Source: Minisyncoccota bacterium (GTDB lineage: Bacteria > Patescibacteriota > Minisyncoccia > UBA6257 > JAKLIH01). Taken from it: a stretch of DNA of 22,304 bases. The stretch's first letter is position 1; each line of letters starts with the position of its first letter. Position numbers and translations under genes: made by a program. Location of the stretch: contig JAQUZI010000005.1 in NCBI GenBank assembly GCA_028691405.1, positions 1-22,304 on the forward strand. The letters run 5' to 3'. Under the pieces are notes generated by a model. It was not told the DNA's origin. It made no database searches and saw only the letters and a program-made list of their open reading frames with translations. Positions 8,463-18,053 of the stretch are shown here, one piece after another.

Positions 8463-10398
8463 ACTTTTCTTCAAAATTAGCATCTTGAACATTATCATTT
8501 TCTTCTGGTTTTTTATCTTCTTCCTTGGTATCAGTATTAGCATTTGCATTTTGATCTTTGTAAATATGTTTACCAATTTCAGATATGGTTTGAGATAAGT
8601 CTTCAATACCCTTTTTTAATAAATCTGTATTTTCGTTAACCGTAACTTCATCAACTTTTTTAGCTAAAATATCTTTAACGACTTTAGCCTTATCATTGAT
8701 TTTAGTTTTTAAATCTTCTGGTATCTTATCTTGATTATCTTTTAAACTTGATTCAGATTGATAAACCAAACTTTCAGCTTGATTGCGTAAATCAATAAAT
8801 TCTTTTTGCTTTTTATCAGTTTCAGCGAATTTAGAAGCCTCTTCTTTCATTCTCTCAACTTCTTCTTTAGAAAGATCGGTACTAGCTTCGATTTTAACTG
8901 ATTGGGATTTATTAGTTGCTTTATCTTTAGCGGTAATGTTTAAAATACCATTTTTATCGATATCAAAAGTAACTTCGATTTGAGGAATACCACGAGGTGC
9001 AGGTGGAATACCATCTAAGATAAAACGAGCTAATGTTTTGTTATCGTTAGCCATTGGCCTTTCGCCTTGCAAAACATGAATATCAACAGCTGGTTGATTA
9101 TCGGAAGCAGTTGAAAATGTTTCTGTCTTAGAAGTAGGAATGTAAGTATTCTTAGGTATCATTGGGGTAGCAACACCACCTAGTGTTTCAATGGATAATG
9201 TTAATGGTGTAACATCGAGTAACAACAAATCTTTAACATCACCTTGAAGTGATCCGGCAACAATAGCAGCACCCATAGCAACAACTTCATCTGGATTGAT
9301 ATCTTTTTTAGGCTCTTTTTTAAAGTAGTCTTTGATTCTTTCTTGAATAGCTGGAATACGAGTAGTACCACCAACTAAAATTACATCTGAAATATCATTA
9401 ACGCCTAAATTAGCTTCTTTTAGGGTTGTTTCTGTTTTTTCAATTGAACGATCAATTAAATCTTTAGTTAATTCGTTAAATTTAGAACGAGTAATTTTCA
9501 TAACCAAATGTTTTGGTCCATCAGCAGTAGAAGTAATGAAAGGTAAATTGATTTCTGTTTCAGAAACATTAGATAACTCTTTTTTAGCTTTTTCAGCTGA
9601 ATCTTTAATTCTTTGAAGAGCTAATTTGTCTTCTTTTAAATCAATACCTGATTCTTTTTTATACTCTTCTAAAATATGATTAATAAGTCTTTGGTCAAAA
9701 TCATCACCACCAAGATGAGTATCTCCACCAGTAGCAACAACATTAATATTTTCACCAAAACTATCACCACTAGCACTAACAACTTCAATAATAGAAACAT
9801 CTAATGTTCCACCACCAAAATCATAAACTAAAATCTTTGATTGTTGATGTTTATTGAATCCATAAACAACGGCCGCAGCAGTTGGCTCATTTAAAATACG
9901 AGAAACTTTAAGGCCAGCAATTTCACCCGCATTTTTAGTTGCTTGGCGTTGTGAGTCATTAAAGTAAGCTGGAACGGTAATAATAGCTTCACTAACACTT
10001 TCACCAATTTTAGCTTCAGCATCAGCTTTAATTTTTTGCAAAACCATAGCAGATATTTCTTCTGGTTTTAATCATTTATCACCTAGTTTTACTTCTACAC
10101 CACCATTACTTGATTCGCGTGTTTCATAAGGAAGTGTTTTAATATCTTCTTGGACTTCTTTGTCGCTGTAACGACAACCAATAAAACGCTTAACTGAAAA
10201 TATTGTATTTTGTGGATTGGTAATAGCTTGTCTTCTAGCTAATGTACCAACTAATCTTTCTTTGTTTTTAGATAAGGCAACAACAGAAGGAATAGTTCTT
10301 TCTCCTTCTTGACTTTCTAATATTTGAGGTTGGCCATTTTTAAACACAGCCACTTCAGAAAATGTTGTACCAAGGTCAATGCCAATAACTTTTCCCAT
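8461..10398 (-). CDS. dnaK: chaperone DnaK (Hsp70)
   Basis: ATP-dependent Hsp70 chaperone, 645 aa, normal length. The nucleotide-binding domain begins with GKVIGIDLGTTFSEVAVF, followed by ILVYDFGGGTLDVSIIEV and ILVGGTTRIPAIQ. The linker DLLLLDVTPLTLSIETLGG leads to the substrate-binding domain and the helical lid. The tail is acidic and Asn/Lys-rich (DTKEEDKKPEENDN), ending NFEEK. One TGA at about residue 109 is read as Trp (GDKWLKPEEISAM). In the standard code the gene would appear as two pieces, the first missing most of the ATPase. It starts 22 bp after grpE and is the last gene of the HrcA-controlled operon. Confidence 0.97.
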
Positions 10399-10420
10399 AA
10401 TATATTGTTTAATTTATTTA

Positions 10421-10909
10421 TTAATTTTTTGAATTTATTATGACTTTTACTTTTGCTGGACGTAAAATACTTTCATTTAATTTATATCCTTTTTGAATTT
10501 CATCGACAATTAAATTATTTTCTTTTTTATCATCTTTTATCATTTCAATTGCTTCATGCAAGCTTGGATCAAATTTTGTATTAATACTTTCAAAAGCTAT
10601 ACAATTGTGTTTTTTAAGAAAAGAATTTAATTGATCATAAACTAAATTAATTCCTTTTGTATAATCATCTTTTTTATTTAAGTTTTTGATCAATAAATCA
10701 AAGTTATCAATAATAGAGAGTATTTCTAAAAGAATATTTTTTTCATTTTGGCTTATCATTTTAGAGATTCTTTCTTGCTCTGATTTTTGATAATTTAGTA
10801 AGTTGGCTCTTTCTGTTTGTCAGCCTTTAAGATATTCATCGGCTTGTTTTTTAAGAGTTTCAACTAAAGAATCATCTATTTTTTGTTTTTCTTCTTTTTT
10901 ATCATCCAT
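10421..10909 (-). CDS. grpE: nucleotide exchange factor GrpE
   Basis: Releases ADP from DnaK. The 162 aa start at ATG 10909 (MDDKKEEKQK) and include a charged N-terminal coiled coil with ADEYLKGWQTERANLLNYQK, the GrpE family signature, in which Trp is coded by TGA. The C-terminal beta domain contains FDPSLHEAIEMI and ends in ILRPAKVKVII, both typical. Under the standard code only the last 112 residues would be called, without the dimerising helix. The gene begins 4 bp after the hrcA stop and ends 22 bp before dnaK, so translation is probably coupled. Confidence 0.95.
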
Positions 10910-10913
10910 AGAA

Positions 10914-11588
10914 TTAGTTTAATGAATTAATTAATTTACTAAAGAGATTGAAATGCTTTTCATAATGAGTAACTTTAGGTGTAATAATTGCGATAACTAA
11001 TTTATCTTTATCTGATTTTGTGCCAATAAAGGCTAAATGCGGATTATTAAATACTGGATTATTCTTACCGATATATACATTTATTTGCTTATTAAATAAT
11101 ATTGATTTTAATTTGTTTACTTGATTATCAATATTATCAATAATATTTGACATATGATTTAAATCTTGTATGTTATTAATAATTTTATCATTAAGCAAGA
11201 AACTAACCCCCTTTTTATATATTTTATTATTTCCTCAATCAAAAACAAAGCTCATTGATTGTGATTGCTTTGAAAGATCTTGAGCAAATTCGTTGTAATC
11301 TTTTGGAAGATTAAATAAATCAGTATTTATTCAGATATCACTTAAGAAATCATTTATTAATATTTCTCAACCAATATCACTTAATATTCTTCCAGCGGAT
11401 GTGTGGGGTTGTTCAAGATACTCCATTTGGCATAGTTCAAACAATTCATGTCGAATTGTTGCCGGGCTAAAATCTAAATTATATTTTTCTTTAATCCTAA
11501 CTGATGCCACTGGTTCAAAACTTTCAATTTGTTCTTTAGCAAGATAATACAGTATTTGTTTTTGTCTTGGTGAAAGTTCTTGTTTCAT
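10914..11588 (-). CDS. hrcA: heat-shock repressor HrcA (short form)
   Basis: Transcriptional repressor that binds CIRCE and shuts off heat-shock genes. The N-terminal winged helix is clear (LSPRQKQILYYLAKEQIES; SPATIRHELFELCQMEYLEQ; PHTSAGRILSDIGW). The protein is 224 aa, about a third shorter than the roughly 340-aa Bacillus type, so the inserted and GAF-like regions are reduced. The C-terminus (LAFIGTKSDKDKLVIAIITP) retains the family's GAF-like strand pattern. Three TGA codons are read as Trp: DIGWEIL, SDIWINT and FDWGNN. A perfect CIRCE lies just upstream and grpE follows by 4 bp. The predicted -10 box lies 9 bp before ATG, so its mRNA may be leaderless. Confidence 0.93.
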
Positions 11589-11597
11589 AATATTTAC

Positions 11598-11626
11598 ATA
11601 TTAACAAATTAGCACTCCTTTGTCAA
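11598..11626 (-). promoter_or_regulatory. sigma70-type hrcA promoter overlapping CIRCE
   Basis: On the minus strand TTGACA (11621-11626) sits inside the CIRCE spacer. TAATAT (11598-11603) follows at 17 bp. Only 9 bp separate the -10 from the ATG at 11588, so the leader should be only a few nucleotides long. Confidence 0.85.
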
Positions 11627-11637
11627 GAGTGCTAATT
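11607..11637. promoter_or_regulatory. CIRCE operator (HrcA binding site)
   Basis: TTAGCACTC (11609-11617), a 9-nt spacer and GAGTGCTAA (11627-11635) form a perfect match to the CIRCE inverted repeat. The arms extend by AA/TT on each side to 11607-11637. It overlaps the -35 box and spacer of the hrcA promoter, so HrcA binding should exclude RNA polymerase (autoregulation of hrcA-grpE-dnaK). Confidence 0.97.
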
Positions 11638-11650
11638 GATTTTTATAGTT

Positions 11651-12118
11651 TTAGAATATTTTTTTGATTTTATATCTCAATTCTTTTTGAGGAGTTTTAA
11701 CTACCGCTTCATCTCCTATCATTCTGCTAACTAAAGCCATACCTAAAGGAGAGTCTTGGGATATTTTACCAGCAATTGGATCTGATTCAGCGGAGCTAAC
11801 CAATTCAATTACTTTGGTATTATGATTAGAATTATTAACTTGAACTATTTCTATTTTTGAACCAAGTCCAACAATGTTTTTATTTTGCGTTGAATCCACT
11901 AAGATTGCTTTTTTGATTTTATCTTCTACATCTTGAAGTCTTGTTTCAATAAAAGTTTGCCTCTCACGAGCAGTAGAGTATTCAGCATTTTCAGAAAGAT
12001 CTCCAAAAGATTTAGCAACTTTGATTGTTTCAATAACTTCGGTTCTTTCTTTTTTAAGTTCGATTAATTCTTTTTTTAATTCATCTAAACCTTTTTGTGT
12101 TATTTCATATTTGTTCAT
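11651..12118 (-). CDS. greA: transcription elongation factor GreA
   Basis: Rescues backtracked RNA polymerase by stimulating transcript cleavage. The 155 aa are standard. The N-terminal coiled coil (1-75) carries the tip acidic motif GDLSENAEYSTARERQ, with the two acidic residues that position the catalytic metal. The C-terminal FKBP-like domain includes SAESDPIAGKISQDSPLG, typical of GreA. There is no Trp. It is transcribed alone from two strong promoters, and the hrcA operon begins 62 bp downstream. No terminator is visible after it, so some readthrough into hrcA is possible. Confidence 0.97.
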   Translation of the reverse strand: MNKYEITQKGLDELKKELIELKKERTEVIETIKVAKSFGDLSENAEYSTARERQTFIETRLQDVEDKIKKAILVDSTQNKNIVGLGSKIEIVQVNNSNHNTKVIELVSSAESDPIAGKISQDSPLGMALVSRMIGDEAVVKTPQKELRYKIKKIF

Positions 12119-12184
12119 TGGAACATTTATTATTATATGTATTAATTAATTTAGTGCGACGAGATATTTTTTTCAAAAAAGGTA

Positions 12185-12212
12185 AACAAACTATTTTATA
12201 AAATAGTTTGTT
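12185..12212. repeat. 28-bp perfect palindrome in the greA leader
   Basis: The left arm at 12185-12198 is AACAAACTATTTTA and the right arm at 12199-12212 is its exact reverse complement, with no spacer. It lies about 19 bp downstream of the P2 -10 box, so it is transcribed in both greA mRNAs. It could be an operator or a leader hairpin. On the minus strand a run of six T follows after 4 nt, which is weak support for an attenuator. Confidence 0.85.
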
Positions 12213-12230
12213 AATTCAACAATAGGTATA

Positions 12231-12259
12231 ATAATAGGAAACTTTTCAAAAAATGTCAA
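12231..12259 (-). promoter_or_regulatory. greA promoter P2 (proximal)
   Basis: On the minus strand TTGACA (12254-12259) and TATTAT (12231-12236) are 17 bp apart: a perfect -35 and a one-mismatch -10. The spacer starts TTTTTTGAAAA, as in the pilin promoter. Confidence 0.85.
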
Positions 12260-12289
12260 GTCGTTTTTTCCTATTTTGAAAGTAAAGAC

Positions 12290-12318
12290 ATTATATCATA
12301 CTTTATATCATTTGTCAA
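12290..12318 (-). promoter_or_regulatory. greA promoter P1 (distal), perfect consensus
   Basis: On the minus strand TTGACA (12313-12318), a 17-bp spacer and TATAAT (12290-12295) make a full-consensus sigma70 promoter, just after the stop of the metallopeptidase gene. Confidence 0.88.
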
Positions 12319-12346
12319 TAGTATTTAAGCCTTATTTGATGAGCCT

Positions 12347-13015
12347 TTAATCATTAAAGAACACTTCTTCCCTGTTATCTTTTAGTCATTTTTCCATCTT
12401 TTTGTAATTAGGTAGTATTAAATTAACACTATTTCAATAATTTTTTGAGTGATTTTTGATTTTAGTATGGACTAATTCGTGAATAATAACATAATCAATA
12501 ACCTCAATTGGAGACAGTATTAACCTTCAGTTAATACGAATATCATTATATTGATTACAAACACCCAATCTTTTTTTAGCATTTGAAATAGCTATATTAT
12601 TATATTTAAAATCATATTTTGAAGCAAGAAATTTAATTCTTTTAGAAAAATACATTAATGCTTCTTTTTTATATCAATTTAAAATATTTTCTTTAATTTT
12701 TAACTTATCTTTTTCTTTTAAACAAATTTCGGTATTTAAAACAATTTTTTCTTTTTGTTTTTGATTAATTCTTAATTTATATTTTTTCCCTAAAAACAAA
12801 AAACATTCCCCTTCCCCAAATCTTTTAATAACTTTTTTTAAAATTCTTTTATTAATTAATTTTATTTTATTTAAAATCCATTGTTTTTTCTTCTGGACCA
12901 ATTGATCAATAAAAGAATCGCTGATTCTAAACGGCGATCTAACAATAATTTGACCACTACTATTAATTTCTAAAGCAATGGTTCTTCTTTTTGATCTTTT
13001 AATTATATATTGCAT
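12347..13015 (-). CDS. YgjP/DUF45-type zinc metallopeptidase
   Basis: Putative gluzincin-like metallopeptidase, 222 aa. The zinc motif HELVH (179-183) with a further His in NHSK (189) follows NWRLILSPIEVIDYVIIHEL, an almost exact family signature. Four TGA codons are Trp; those in NWRL, KNYW and EKWLK match tryptophans conserved in the family. The usual RWGSC motif reads RLGVC here (149-153), with TTG in place of a Trp codon. The N-terminal part is beta-rich and basic (KRSKRRTIALEINSSGQIIV). It is the last gene of the mre operon, 9 bp after the HD gene. The substrate is unknown. In the standard code only the first 113 residues, without the active site, would be called. Confidence 0.92.
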
Positions 13016-13024
13016 AGATATAAA

Positions 13025-13666
13025 TTATTCTTCCCTCAATTCCAACTTTAATTCTTTTAAAAATTCTTTTAAAAAACTGATTCTTCTTTTAGCTATTTTT
13101 AATGCTGTTTTAGTATTAAGTCTCTTATCAACTTTAATTGATTTGAAAAAAAGATAGTCTAAAGAATATTTCTTTCTTTCTAATGTTCTTTTTTTAGCAA
13201 AAGGATCTTTAAAACAATAAAGAGGCCTTTTGAGTTGTCCAGATGAAGCGCATAGCCTCATAATTGTTATTGCTCCAGTTGATTCTAGCAAATCCGCATC
13301 TTGTAATATTTTTGATTCTAAAATACTAGGTTTAATATTTTTAGTATATGAACATTGAATAATACATGTTTGTATTTTTTCAATATCTTCTTTTGAAAAA
13401 TATTTTATTTTCTTAAGAATATTTGCTGTTTTTATAGCACTATCCTCTTGGGATTTATAACTTTTGGGACTATTCTTTTTATAAACAATAACATCGTGAA
13501 ATAAAGCAGCGGGTATAATAATATCTAAATTACCTCCCTCTTTTTTGCAAATATTTTCAGCATTTTTTAAAACTTGCATTGCGTGATTAAAATCATGAGC
13601 CGGATCATCAGTCCTGATTTCTTTTTCGGCTATTTTAATTAACTTTTCTTTTATTTTTTTATTCAT
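13025..13666 (-). CDS. HD-domain phosphohydrolase
   Basis: Probable metal-dependent phosphohydrolase of the HD superfamily (YedJ-like), 213 aa. Metal ligands are visible in order: His24/His28 in DPAHDFNHAMQVL, the His57-Asp58 pair in ALFHDVI, and Asp123/Asp125 in LQDADLLEST. This spacing and the DADLLES motif are typical of the small stand-alone HD hydrolases. The C-terminal third is very Lys/Arg-rich (KRTLERKKYS; KIAKRRISFLKEFLKELK). It has no TGA. Its ATG overlaps the end of the PBP2 gene by 8 bp (ATGAATAA), so translation should be coupled. The nucleotide or other phosphorylated substrate cannot be read from the sequence. Confidence 0.9.
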   Translation of the reverse strand: MNKKIKEKLIKIAEKEIRTDDPAHDFNHAMQVLKNAENICKKEGGNLDIIIPAALFHDVIVYKKNSPKSYKSQEDSAIKTANILKKIKYFSKEDIEKIQTCIIQCSYTKNIKPSILESKILQDADLLESTGAITIMRLCASSGQLKRPLYCFKDPFAKKRTLERKKYSLDYLFFKSIKVDKRLNTKTALKIAKRRISFLKEFLKELKLELREE

Positions 13667-15749
13667 GTATTTGCTCTAAATTATTATTAACTTCTTCCGG
13701 CTTGGAAGTTGTTGTTGTGCCCACCTCTTTAATTTTAGGGTTAATATCATTGTCAAAATCTTGAATTTCTTGTCTTTTAATATATCGGTTGTTATAGTAA
13801 TAACGAAGAATTTCATCAACTAAAGGTATAGTAACCACTGACCCTTCTGGTGGTTCTTCTATTAGAACTAAAATTGAAACTTCTGGATCTTTATACGGTG
13901 CAACTCCTGAAAAAATAGCATTGGTTTTGGTATTGCCCTGAATTTGAGCTGAACCAGTTTTACCAGCAACTTCAAAAGGAATTGTTTTCATAAGTTGGCC
14001 GGAGCCAATAGTTACAACTTTTCTCATACCATCTAAAACAATATCTAATTTTTCTTGGTCGACATTAACATCCTTAATAACTTTTGGTTTTTGTTCAAAA
14101 ACAATTTTATCATTTTCATCTAATATTTTTGAGACAACATATGGTTGCATGATTTTGCCATGATTAGCAATAGAATTGATATAATAAAGTATTTGTAATG
14201 GTGTTAATAGTAAATCACCTTGACCAATAGCAACGTTATAGGTATCACCTAAAAGTCATAAAGGGTTTTCTGGATTAACTCTTTTTTTATACTCTGGATC
14301 AGGTAAATTACCATCTTTCTCGCCATCTAAATCAATACCTAATTTTGAGCCCAAATGAAATAATTCTCAATATTTTTTCAAACGTGTAATGCCAAGCCCA
14401 GGGATATCTCTTCAACCACCACCTAAAGCATAAAAATATATATTACAAGAATGAGCAATTGCTGTACGCATGTTAACTCAACCATGATTTTTTCAATCTT
14501 TAAAAATAGCTGGATTATCAGGATTGTATCTGTTAGGAATAATAATCGCATCAACGTCTTTAATTTCTAACTCTGGATTAATTAATTTTTCCATTAAAGC
14601 ACCAATAGCAACTAGCGGTTTAATTGTTGATCCGGGAGAATACAAACCAGATATAGCACGATTAATAAAAGGATTGTATTTGTTATTTAATGTTTTATTA
14701 ATTACATTAGCTGGAGAACCACTAGAAAAAGCATTAGCATCAATACTTGGGAAACTAACCATAGCTAAAATCTCGCCTGTTTTAGGGTTACTCATTAAAG
14801 CTGTTCCTTTTTCTAATCCTAATTTATCAATAGTACGAACTAAAGCGTCGTAAACAAATTGTTGCAAGTCCTTATCAATAGTTGTAATTAAACGATTCCC
14901 TGGTTTTGGTTTTAAAATACCTAACTCAGGATTAATTTGAGACATAGCATCAACTTCCATCATTTTTTTACCAGACGATCCATGTAAATATGTTTCATAT
15001 TTTGATTCTAAACCATATTTACCAATAATATCAGCGATAGGATATTGTGGATATTTTTCTATATCTTCTTCATCCATATGGCCAGTATAGCCAACAACAT
15101 GGCTAAAAGCCTCATTATCAGCATAAGAACGAGTATAGTCTTCAATGATATAGAAGCCAAAGCGATTACTCTCTTTTATGTCAGACTCAAGTAAACGCGC
15201 CATATCACTAGTTACATTGGTTTTAATTAAAATTGGCTCATAAGAATATTCATCTATTTGTTTAATAATTTTGTTTAACTTATCTTTTGGTATTTCAAAA
15301 ACAGTTGAAATGTATGAAATAATATGACTAATATCTTCATCTTTTTTTTCAAAAAAATCTCTTGGAACTAAAATTAAACTTAAGGATGTTGTATTAGCAA
15401 CAACAGCTTTATGATAACGATCATAAATTACCCCTCGAGGAGATTTAATTAAAATATATCTTGTTCGATTATTCTCAGAAATAAAATAATTTTCTTCACC
15501 TTTAATAATATTTAAATAAAAAACACGTCCAAATAATATTAAAATACAAATACAAGAGAATAGAAAAAATTTCAGAATATTTAATTCTGATATTGGCTCT
15601 TCTAATTTTTGAAAATCATCATTATATAATTTAGCTCTTCTATCAACTAGAATTTCTTCAAAAGATAAATTATTGAATTTTTTGGAATTTTTTCTCATTG
15701 TTTTTGTTTTTGATTTTAAAAATAAAGAGGAATAATAAGATTGTTTCAA
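13659..15749 (-). CDS. mrdA: penicillin-binding protein 2 (peptidoglycan transpeptidase of the elongasome)
   Basis: Class B PBP that cross-links new wall during rod elongation. One membrane anchor (about 57-78, ILKFFLFSCICILILFGRVF) is followed by the dimerisation domain (RTRYILIKSPRGVIYDR; VVGYTGHM). The transpeptidase has SxxK in SPGSTIKP (Ser374, Lys377), SxN at HSCN (434-436) and KTG at 597-599 (VAGKTGSAQ). Five TGA codons are Trp: KDWKNHGWVNM, GGGWRD, KKYWELF and LWLLGDTYNVAIGQGD, the last being a PBP2 hallmark. From the ATG at 15749 it is 696 aa and overlaps mreD by 80 bp; the in-frame ATG at 15698 (MRKNSKKF) would cut the overlap to 29 bp and is about equally likely. In the standard code it would fall into separate pieces, splitting the active site. 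Confidence 0.95.
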
Positions 15750-16149
15750 TTAAATAAATTAAAAAACTATAATTTTGTTTTTTATAAAAAGCAAATTCAA
15801 TTACAAATCAAGTGATATAATATATTGATATTAAAATTGATGATACAACAATTTGTGACATTCTAGTTGTATAATCAAATGTTTTTGATAATAATAAAAT
15901 TAAAATAAATAAGCCAATAAAAATTACAGAATTTATTGGAAATACAGAAACAATGAAACTATCAAGAATAATACCACCAATAATTCAAAATCAGATACTT
16001 TGACTAAATCCTATTCCAAAAGAAAAAATTAAACAACTAATTAAAATTAGATTAGGACGGAAATATATTGGCAAATGAGGTAAAACTAAAATAGTTAATA
16101 AAACAACTAAAATGTATGATATTAAGGCTTTTGGTTTTGAAATTTGCAT
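15670..16149 (-). CDS. mreD: rod shape-determining protein MreD
   Basis: Small integral membrane partner of MreC in the elongasome, 159 aa. It has about five hydrophobic helices: SYILVVLLTILVLPHLPIYF, the family-typical RPNLILISCLIFSF, SIWFWIIGGIILDSF, INSVIFIGLFILILL and IYYITWFVIEF. The basic C-terminus is KIKNKNNEKKFQKIQ. Three TGA codons are Trp (IWFW and ITWF). It starts 1 bp after mreC stops and overlaps the PBP2 gene by 29-80 bp. No single ATG-initiated piece of useful length survives in the standard code, so a table-11 annotation would miss it. The identification rests on the MreD-like pattern and the mreB-mreC-X-PBP2 position. Confidence 0.9.
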
Positions 16150-16150
16150 A

Positions 16151-16954
16151 TTAAGGATAATTAGTAATTACAAAAACATTACGTAATTTTGATGGCTCAA
16201 AAAACAAATCAACTAAAATGTTTTTTTGGCCAGTTAAAGGCATATGTTTTATAGACTTAACCTTACCAACAAGTAAGCCGGCAATATATTCTTTGTTTTC
16301 ACTAGAAGTGACAAATATATCATTTTCTTTAAAAACACTATTGTCAGAATAAAATTTTAAAGATAAAGAACCGTTACTGTCTTTTTTAAGCAAAGCAAGA
16401 AAATTATTTTCTAAACTAATAACACTTAAGTTGGTATTAATGCTATGAATAGATTCAACTTTAGAATAATTTCTAAAAACTTCAATAACACGCCCAACTA
16501 AAACATTTTCAGGCACAATAACATTCATGCCAATTTTAATATTATCGTTTAAACCACGATTAATAATAAACACACTGTCGTTGCCATTAATATCAGCCAC
16601 TAAAACTTTAGCGGGTAAAATATTAAATTTATTTAAATCAGAATTTAATATTTTATGAAGTTTTTCGTTTTCGTTTTCTAAAACATTGATTTTGCCTAAG
16701 TTTTGATCAAAAGCTTGTTCTCTTTCTTTTAATCGATAATAGTCATTACGAAGTTTATTGAAATTAAATAAATCACCTAGAAATCTAATAAAAAAACCTG
16801 TTTTTTCTTGAGCGGGCTGAGTAACAGCAATAGCCTCGGTTGTAACAAAACGTAAATTACTATGGAAAAAAGTAATTAAAATTATTCAAATGAAAACCAA
16901 TAAAAGCAATTTTGATAAATTAAATTTTCTTTTTTTATTAATATGGTTTAGCAT
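16151..16954 (-). CDS. mreC: rod shape-determining protein MreC
   Basis: Bitopic elongasome protein that links MreB to PBP2 outside the membrane, 267 aa. A basic N-terminus (MLNHINKKRKFN) is followed by one membrane helix (about 15-33), in which TGA encodes Trp23. A coiled coil (about 65-105, RLKEREQAFDQN; VLENENEKLHKI) comes next. Two beta-barrel halves follow: VADINGNDSVFIINRGLNDN through GMNVIVPENVLVGRVIEV, and GLLVGKVKSIKHMP through LVDLFFEPS, both typical of MreC. It begins 10 bp after mreB and ends 1 bp before mreD. In the standard code a GTG-initiated fragment of 149 residues would remain. Confidence 0.94.
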
Positions 16955-16964
16955 TTTAAATATA

Positions 16965-18035
16965 TTAATTGTTTGTTATAGTTGATAAAAGATAAGCTTT
17001 CATACCCTCAAAATTTTCAAGAATTATACCTTCACCACGAACAACAGTATTAATAGGATCGTCAGCAATATTAACCTCCAAGCCTGTTGATGACTCAATT
17101 AATTTATCAATTCCTTTTAATAGACTTGTACCACCAGTTAATAAAATACCATGATTCATAATATCTGGGATTAATTCAGGCGGAGCTGTTTCTATTGTGT
17201 TTTTAACTGTTTGGACAATTGTATCTAATGATTCGGACAAAGCCTCTCTAACTTCTTTGTCAGTAATTTTAATTTCCTTAGGAAGTCCTTTAGTTAAATC
17301 TCTCCCTTGAATAATTAAATAATTATTGCTTGCTGATGTATTAGAAACAGCACTACCAATACCAATTTTAATTTTTTCAGCTGTTTGATCACCAATAGCT
17401 AATTTAAAATTATCTTTAATATAGCGAATAATATCTTCATTTAATTTATCCCCGGCAATACGAATGTTTTGAGAAACAACAACGCCACCTAAAGATATAA
17501 CCGCGACTTCAGTAATGCCGCCGCCAATATCAACAATTAAGTGACCTTTTGGTTCTTTGAGTAATAATCCACTACCAATAGCAATAGCTAATGATTTTTC
17601 AATTAAAAATACTTCTTTAACACCCGCATTGTGAAATACATCTTCAACTGCTTTTTTCTCAACTTCAGTACAATTAGAAGGAACACCAATAATAGCTCTT
17701 TTAATAAATCAGAATTTGCCACCTTTACCATCATCTCTAATTTTTTGAAAAATAAAGCTAATCATTTTTTCGGCAACTTCAAAGTCAGAAATAACGCCGT
17801 TAACTAATGGTTTTGTAGCGGTAATATGTTGAGGTGTTTTACCAATCATAGCGGATGCCTCTTTACCAATAGCTACAATTTGATCTGTCTTGTTATTAAC
17901 AGCAACAACTGATGGTTCATTTAAAACAATGCCTTTGTTTTTTAAATAAACCGATATCTTACTTGTCCCTAAATCAAAACCAACTTCTTGAGTTAAGCTA
18001 TTTGATTTAAATATTTTTTCAAAAAAATTATTCAT
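16965..18035 (-). CDS. mreB: rod shape-determining protein MreB (actin homologue)
   Basis: Membrane-bound actin-like filament that organises wall synthesis, 356 aa. Actin-fold motifs in order: phosphate 1 in EVGFDLGTSKISVYL, IGVPSNCTEVEKKAV, phosphate 2 in LIVDIGGGITEVAVISLGG, and the adenosine motif HGILLTGGTSLLKGID. The N-terminal MNNFFEKIFKS could be an amphipathic membrane anchor. One TGA is read as Trp (GGKFWFIKRAIIGVP). Without recoding the protein would be split after residue 108. It lies 18 bp after rseP and 10 bp before mreC, the usual mreBCD order. Confidence 0.96.
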
Positions 18036-18053
18036 AAGATTAGATTAAATATA

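Noticed and set aside
12347..12380. Terminator after the metallopeptidase gene
   Set aside because: AAGGCT occurs twice as a direct repeat, not an inverted one; no stem-loop with a T tract is present.
14524..14853. Plus-strand open frame opposite PBP2
   Set aside because: It is the antisense of the transpeptidase domain near SPGSTIK; no support as a gene.
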